Positions 38,759 through 41,581 of a stretch of 41,581 nt of DNA are shown here, one piece after another. The notes beneath the pieces were generated by a model. That model did no database searches, was not told where the DNA came from, and saw only the letters and a list, made by a program, of their open reading frames with translations. The DNA comes from a virus. Location: IMG/VR virus record IMGVR_UViG_3300024999_000201, positions 1 through 41,581 of that record; one strand, 5' to 3'. The translations under genes and the position numbers were made by a program. Position 1 is the first letter of the stretch, and each line of letters begins with the position of its first letter.

Positions 38759-38786
38759 GATTTAGATTTCAAACTTCAGTTGTCAA
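38759..38786 (-). promoter_or_regulatory. Possible promoter of the HNH/phosphoesterase unit
   Basis: Minus strand TTGACA (38781-38786), 16-base spacer, TAAATC (38759-38764). Good -35, poor -10. It begins just after the terminator at 38792-38818. Confidence 0.4.
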
Positions 38787-38791
38787 AGAAC

Positions 38792-38818
38792 AAAAAAAAG
38801 CGACCGTATTAGTCGCTT
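38792..38818 (-). terminator. Rho-independent terminator
   Basis: Minus strand: AAGCGAC, 7-base loop, GTCGCTT running into eight T (38792-38799). A 7-bp stem plus U-tract, 58 bases after the stop of the gene at 38877-39236. Clear intrinsic terminator for the leftward operon from 41581. Confidence 0.85.
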
Positions 38819-38876
38819 AGTAAGTACTCTATTCTTCTCCTTTATTAGGAAAAAGTTTCATTAACCAAGAATGAGA

Positions 38877-39236
38877 CTATGAGATGTGTTTGTCAAGATA
38901 TTTTATTATCCGCTTAAGTATGCTATGATTCGAGCTCTTATCCTTGTTGCGAAGGAGCGAGGTAACTGTGCTACCATAAGGTTTTGACCGTCCTTGTAAT
39001 GCTATAGGATTTATTCCAAAGGACGGAGCAATTATATTTTCCAAGGCTATAAACATATCTAAAACATCTTTTCCGTCCCCAAAGGTTACTATTTCTATCG
39101 GATCTGCGTTTGGATTTTCTTTAAAACCTACCGTCTTAACAACAGCAATAATCCCGGCAGCCGCTCCGTATTCTTTAACTATCCCGGTACGTTCCGAGTT
39201 TACCTTTACTTCTACAATTTCCCGCGTATTTTCCAT
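38877..39236 (-). CDS. Hypothetical 119-residue protein
   Basis: ATG 39234-39236, preceded by GTG; AAGG lies upstream. Begins MENTREIVEVKVNSERTG; middle GAAAGIIAVVKTVGFK, basic C-terminus (KDKSSNHSILKRIIKYLDKH). Not recognised. Last gene before the terminator at 38792-38818. Confidence 0.6.
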   Translation of the reverse strand: MENTREIVEVKVNSERTGIVKEYGAAAGIIAVVKTVGFKENPNADPIEIVTFGDGKDVLDMFIALENIIAPSFGINPIALQGRSKPYGSTVTSLLRNKDKSSNHSILKRIIKYLDKHIS

Positions 39237-39250
39237 CACACCATTTTACC

Positions 39251-39931
39251 TTATTCTTCTAAGTAATTTTCTGAAAGCATCATCGCAGGCATTTCTCCTT
39301 GGGTATACTTGCACTCAGGATACCTGTTACAAGCCCAAAACACATTCCTGCTGCCATTATTAGTCCTTTTAACCAGTTCTCCCTTACCGCACGTGGGACA
39401 ACTCGTTACAGCCTTAAGCTGGGGCTTTAAAAGCATTGCTGAAAACAAGTCGGACATATGTAACAACGTAGCGAGGGGGCTATTTTCTAACTTACCGTTA
39501 AGTACTGACCAACCGCCTTCTGCCATCCATAAAGCGTTCATCTCGTTTTCAGTTAGAACTACCCCGTACTTGGCACAGTAGTTTTGGACCAGCATTTCCT
39601 GAACTGCAAACGGATGTTTGATATAACTGTAGGTTATTCCATTATCGTCCGGGGTATAAAACTCCATCTTAGCAAGATCGTGTAAGAAAACACTTACTAT
39701 AAATTCTTCCCGACTAATAACATTCTCACCATCATTATTCTTTAATCCTTCTGCTATAGGAAGTCCGAACTTAAGCATTTCCAGCATGTGCTGAATAAGA
39801 CCTCCTTTAAAATTATGGTGATGGCGTTCTCCGCCGGGAGTTAGGGCGAGTCTTTCTTTCTCGGCTAAAAATATCCCGTATACCTTTGTGTCCTTTAAAT
39901 AATTATCCAACGTAGCGAGGGGGTCAATCAT
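39251..39931 (-). CDS. HD phosphohydrolase fused to a topoisomerase-type zinc ribbon
   Basis: 226 residues. The HD domain covers about residues 30-165: GGLIQHMLEM (His48), VFLHDLAKME (His84-Asp85) and LLHMSDLF (Asp161), as in dNTP/nucleotide phosphohydrolases. Residues 178-212 form a topoisomerase I C-terminal type ribbon: CPTCGKGELVKR and FWACNRYPECKYTQG (Cys178, 181, 201, 207). Such ribbons bind single-stranded DNA, so the HD enzyme may act on or near DNA ends or ssDNA. Two copies of the 16-mer CAACGTAGCGAGGGGG (plus strand) lie inside the gene. Overlaps the 39924-40112 gene by eight bases. Confidence 0.75.
   Translation of the reverse strand: MIDPLATLDNYLKDTKVYGIFLAEKERLALTPGGERHHHNFKGGLIQHMLEMLKFGLPIAEGLKNNDGENVISREEFIVSVFLHDLAKMEFYTPDDNGITYSYIKHPFAVQEMLVQNYCAKYGVVLTENEMNALWMAEGGWSVLNGKLENSPLATLLHMSDLFSAMLLKPQLKAVTSCPTCGKGELVKRTNNGSRNVFWACNRYPECKYTQGEMPAMMLSENYLEE
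39466..39476 (-). repeat. Dispersed 11-mer CCTCGCTACGT (HD gene, copy 1)
   Basis: Part of a 16-base match, CAACGTAGCGAGGGGG on the plus strand, shared by 39464-39479 and 39908-39923. Encodes PLAT. Confidence 0.55.
39910..39920 (-). repeat. Dispersed 11-mer CCTCGCTACGT (HD gene, copy 2)
   Basis: Second copy within the same gene, at its 5' end; encodes PLAT like the first. Confidence 0.55.
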
Positions 39932-40112
39932 TATTATTTCCCTTCAATCTGATATACCACTCAGATTTTAAACTATTAATATTTTGGTACACATAAAGCT
40001 TTAAGTCTTTCTGATCTACTAAATAAAAGGTTGACTTGCGTTTCCAAACTTCAACAGTAGTTTTCCTATCCTGCAAAACATTATAAGCCTCTGCAAATAC
40101 TCCTCCGTGCAT
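39924..40112 (-). CDS. Hypothetical 62-residue protein
   Basis: Beta-rich and basic (KTTVEVWKRKSTFYLVDQKD). Starts in a one-base overlap with the stop of the preceding gene and overlaps the HD gene start. Function unknown. Confidence 0.6.
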   Translation of the reverse strand: MHGGVFAEAYNVLQDRKTTVEVWKRKSTFYLVDQKDLKLYVYQNINSLKSEWYIRLKGNNND

Positions 40113-40306
40113 TATTCCAGTCTTTTCGCTATTGTTATGTCCTCATTCCCCCTACCCCCTTTAGTTTGTGAAAAGTTAATTATTGTTTTCCCCAGTATCC
40201 ACAACTTGAAAGGCTTGAAGTAAACTATAACCAAACTTCTACGACTTCCGTCTTTATACTTTTTTGTTATTTCAATGTCAGGTCTCTTTGCACTTCCTGT
40301 AATCAT
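40112..40306 (-). CDS. Hypothetical 64-residue protein containing SQTKGG
   Basis: Begins MITGSAKRPDIEITKKYKDG, beta-rich, basic. Near its end the repeat at 40155-40171 encodes SQTKGG, as in other genes of this train, but here the frame continues for 13 more residues (RGNEDITIAKRLE). After the repeat's ribosome site an ATG opens only ATG AGG ACA TAA, possibly the scar of a lost gene. Confidence 0.6.
   Translation of the reverse strand: MITGSAKRPDIEITKKYKDGSRRSLVIVYFKPFKLWILGKTIINFSQTKGGRGNEDITIAKRLE
40155..40171 (-). repeat. SD-containing repeat TCACAAACTAAAGGGGG, copy 2
   Basis: Exact copy on the minus strand, inside the 40112-40306 gene and encoding SQTKGG. The only copy not at a gene end. 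Confidence 0.85.
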
Positions 40307-40482
40307 TTATCTGTACCCCCTTTAGTTTGTGACCTATATCTCCAATCAGACCTAGAATATTGAGAACACACGGAACACCTTGTCCTTCCAAGCCTTTTAG
40401 CTATAACAGGGGGGGCTACTTTGCCGTAAAGTTCCCCAAGTATCTTAAAATCCCCATCTGACCATTTCTTCCAAGTTTTCAT
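40303..40482 (-). CDS. 59-residue Myb/SANT- or GcrA-like helix-turn-helix protein
   Basis: Read from the sequence: ATG 40480-40482 behind the repeat's AAAGGGGG, TGA at 40303-40305 overlapping the next ATG. It starts MKTWKKWSDGDFKILGEL and continues YGKVAPPVIAKRLGRTRCSV, the Trp ... Ala-x-x-Leu-Gly-Arg pattern of small Myb/SANT-like or GcrA-type DNA-binding domains. Ends RSQTKGGTDK, nearly the same tail as the upstream gene. Likely a small DNA-binding regulator. Confidence 0.65.
   Translation of the reverse strand: MKTWKKWSDGDFKILGELYGKVAPPVIAKRLGRTRCSVCSQYSRSDWRYRSQTKGGTDK
40316..40332 (-). repeat. SD-containing repeat TCACAAACTAAAGGGGG, copy 3
   Basis: Encodes SQTKGG at the end of the HTH gene and supplies the ribosome site for the start at 40306. 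With flanking bases it matches copy 4 over 30 positions (40303-40332 versus 40479-40508) with one difference. Confidence 0.85.
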
Positions 40483-40724
40483 TTGTCTGTACCCCCTTTA
40501 GTTTGTGAAGGATATAGTCCCAAATCAACACCCTTCGCACCTTCTTGGGAAGCACCTAAATCAATACCCCAACCTGTGTAGGTTAACTGCTCGTTCTCAA
40601 AGTAAATATGTATATTGCCTATCTCAAGCCTATATCCCTTACCAAAAGGTTTTAACTGCATAGGCATACCCATTTCGTACAACTCATCAAAGTATTCTGC
40701 TATTGTGTTTTCTATTTCTTTCAT
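40479..40724 (-). CDS. Hypothetical 81-residue protein ending SQTKGGTDK
   Basis: Begins MKEIENTIAEYFDELYEMG; an alpha/beta protein with KGYRLEIGNIHIYFENEQLTY. Start overlaps the upstream stop (ATGA) and its end carries repeat copy 4. AAAGGAGG before the start comes from repeat copy 5. Unknown function. Confidence 0.65.
   Translation of the reverse strand: MKEIENTIAEYFDELYEMGMPMQLKPFGKGYRLEIGNIHIYFENEQLTYTGWGIDLGASQEGAKGVDLGLYPSQTKGGTDK
40492..40508 (-). repeat. SD-containing repeat TCACAAACTAAAGGGGG, copy 4
   Basis: Gene-end copy encoding SQTKGG; ribosome site for the HTH gene start at 40482. Confidence 0.85.
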
Positions 40725-40948
40725 TCTTGTCCTCCTTTAGTTTGTGAAAGGAAGTTTTCTGCTAACTTTTTTAGATGTTCTATTCCTCTTGGGGCGTTGA
40801 TTTTCTTGGGTAGGTAGTCAATGTATCCCATTACCATATCCTTTCTGTCTTTCTCTAGGTAACTTACAAGCACCCACCAAAACCTTTCATCTTTCACCAT
40901 AAAACCAAACTTACTTCTAATGTCTTCTACTAACTGCTCTGTTGTCAT
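40721..40948 (-). CDS. Hypothetical 75-residue protein ending SQTKGGQE
   Basis: Begins MTTEQLVEDIRSKFGF; helical with WWVLVSYLEKDRKDMV. Overlaps both neighbours by four bases. Its C-terminus is encoded by repeat copy 5. Confidence 0.65.
   Translation of the reverse strand: MTTEQLVEDIRSKFGFMVKDERFWWVLVSYLEKDRKDMVMGYIDYLPKKINAPRGIEHLKKLAENFLSQTKGGQE
40731..40747 (-). repeat. SD-containing repeat TCACAAACTAAAGGAGG, copy 5
   Basis: One base from the other copies, and that base makes it a perfect AGGAGG ribosome site. Encodes SQTKGG. Confidence 0.85.
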
Positions 40949-41391
40949 TTTTTAACCCCTGCTAAACTTTCTACTGTTGGCTCTCCGTACTTTTCTTTAT
41001 CCCCGATAGCTTCAGCACACCTTTTATTTATTCTGCATAAGGCGTTGTAGTTATCCCTATTAACATCGCTGTCTAAAACCGTACTGTTGTAAAGTGCTTT
41101 GGACATTTCCCATATTTCCTTTGCAAACCTCCTCACCGCTTCTTCCTTGGTTTTTTTGCTTTTGGCGTTTATAAACTCCTCAACATACGAAACAGTGTCG
41201 TTACCTTCTTCATCGCACCATTTTGCCATTTTCATATTTTCTTCTTCTATCGCTTCTTCTCTTTCCTTTTGTATTAGCTTGAATGCCCACCGTAAAAAGA
41301 CAGCTATTTCAGGGCTTATTTCAATGCCCGTAAGTTCAAACCACTTATTATGTAGTGTTACTTCCTCTATCTGTTCATCTATATTTTTCAT
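40945..41391 (-). CDS. Hypothetical 148-residue helical protein
   Basis: Begins MKNIDEQIEEVTLHNKWFEL, sharing its first residues with the left-edge gene (1-257), then EISPEIAVFLRWAFKLIQKEREEAIEEENMKMAKW, a charged helical body. GGAGAA precedes the ATG. No family recognised; small-phage accessory type often found in such operons. Confidence 0.65.
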   Translation of the reverse strand: MKNIDEQIEEVTLHNKWFELTGIEISPEIAVFLRWAFKLIQKEREEAIEEENMKMAKWCDEEGNDTVSYVEEFINAKSKKTKEEAVRRFAKEIWEMSKALYNSTVLDSDVNRDNYNALCRINKRCAEAIGDKEKYGEPTVESLAGVKK

Positions 41392-41450
41392 TTGTTCTCC
41401 TCTCTTGAAACGGTAGCGAAAATAACTTGCTGTTCTGTGTAGTCTGTCAT
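41388..41450 (-). CDS. Possible 20-residue peptide
   Basis: ATG 41448-41450 with AAGGAG upstream, TGA overlapping the ATG of the 148-residue gene. Reads MTDYTEQQVIFATVSREENK. It overlaps the stop of the gene before it, as in the rest of the operon; it may be a real peptide, or a translational bridge. Confidence 0.35.
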   Translation of the reverse strand: MTDYTEQQVIFATVSREENK

Positions 41451-41581
41451 TTGGACTCCTTGTTGGGTTGGAGATACGAACTAAATCTATCTCTGATTTG
41501 GGTTCTAATACGCACTAAATACCCCTGCCCGTCAGAGGTGCTTTTATTTCCTATATCTTCAAGGAACTCCAATACTGCCAA
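41447..41581 (-). CDS. Second copy (3' part) of the 595-867 protein, 5' end beyond the window
   Basis: The 44 visible codons start LAVLEFLEDIGNKSTSDGQG and are identical to the other copy until SSYL, then end QPNKESK instead of KPTKDSSNKLNGSEEK. The nucleotide match covers the last 111 bases exactly. Either the same gene seen again across a circular junction with a variant 3' end, or a recent duplicate. The new tail contains AAGGAG used by the 41450 start. Confidence 0.75.
   Translation of the reverse strand: MAVLEFLEDIGNKSTSDGQGYLVRIRTQIRDRFSSYLQPNKESK
41471..41581. repeat. 111-bp exact direct repeat, right copy
   Basis: Identical to 646-756. If the ends are joined here the circle is 40,825 bases, and positions 1-645 become an alternative branch. 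Confidence 0.9.

Noticed and set aside
38587-38772. A 61-codon minus-strand frame over the HNH gene
   Set aside because: Out of frame with the HNH gene, whose motifs and strong ribosome site are convincing.
1-41581. Integrase, lysogeny repressor, CRISPR array, DNA polymerase or primase
   Set aside because: No motifs for any of these in either strand; short repeats are not regularly spaced with unique spacers.
1-41581. Recoded stop codons
   Set aside because: Confident genes end at TAA, TAG and TGA, and no core gene is broken by an internal stop.

Overview
The window is almost entirely one tailed-phage (Caudoviricetes) genome from an unidentified bacterial host. It carries a complete packaging, portal, scaffold, capsid, adhesin and lysis set, plus a replication block. 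I see no integrase, excisionase, recognisable repressor, ribosomal gene, tRNA or chromosomal flank, so it reads as a free phage contig, probably virulent. The standard genetic code fits: long frames stop at TAA, TAG and TGA. Promoters look like bacterial sigma-70 sites and many starts have AGGAGG-type ribosome sites. The GH25 lysozyme and the distal-tail/tail-hub-like pair suggest a thick-walled or monoderm host, but this is inference and I cannot name the host.

Layout: (1) 1-5000, leftward early region: small proteins, a DnaD/O-like replisome organiser (1771-2847), a membrane-anchored muralytic-like protein (3109-3678) and a string of tiny genes behind a near-consensus promoter at 5046-5074. 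(2) 4981-5515, divergent control region with inverted repeats. (3) 5516-27422, rightward late region: terminase small and large subunits, portal, two very large probable virion proteins, scaffold, major capsid protein, glycosyltransferase, adhesin, a 14-residue-repeat protein, connector, Dit-like and hub proteins, GH25 endolysin and holin. (4) 27475-41581, leftward region: SSB-like protein, DnaB helicase, RuvC-like resolvase, a sugar/methyl-transfer cluster (two glycosyltransferases, three methyltransferases, one deacetylase-like protein), a metallophosphoesterase/HNH cassette with its own promoter and terminators, an HD phosphohydrolase-zinc ribbon fusion, and a train of small overlapping genes joined by a repeated ribosome-site element. 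Regions 4 and 1 have the same polarity and would be continuous on a circular or circularly permuted genome.

How it works together: the organiser presumably loads the phage DnaB helicase on host replication machinery (no polymerase or primase is visible). The SSB-like protein and RuvC-like resolvase serve recombination and branch resolution before headful or cos packaging by TerS/TerL. The glycosyltransferase/methyltransferase/deacetylase set, and a further glycosyltransferase directly behind the capsid gene, suggest that the phage makes or modifies a glycan, on the virion, the host surface or the DNA.

Two structural oddities stand out. The last 111 bases repeat positions 646-756 exactly although the flanks differ, so the contig closes on itself with an alternative left end. 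A 17-base element (TCACAAACTAAAGGGGG) recurs at the ends of successive small genes, encoding SQTKGG and serving as the next gene's ribosome site. Several genes of 20-60 codons were read directly from the sequence and are listed.
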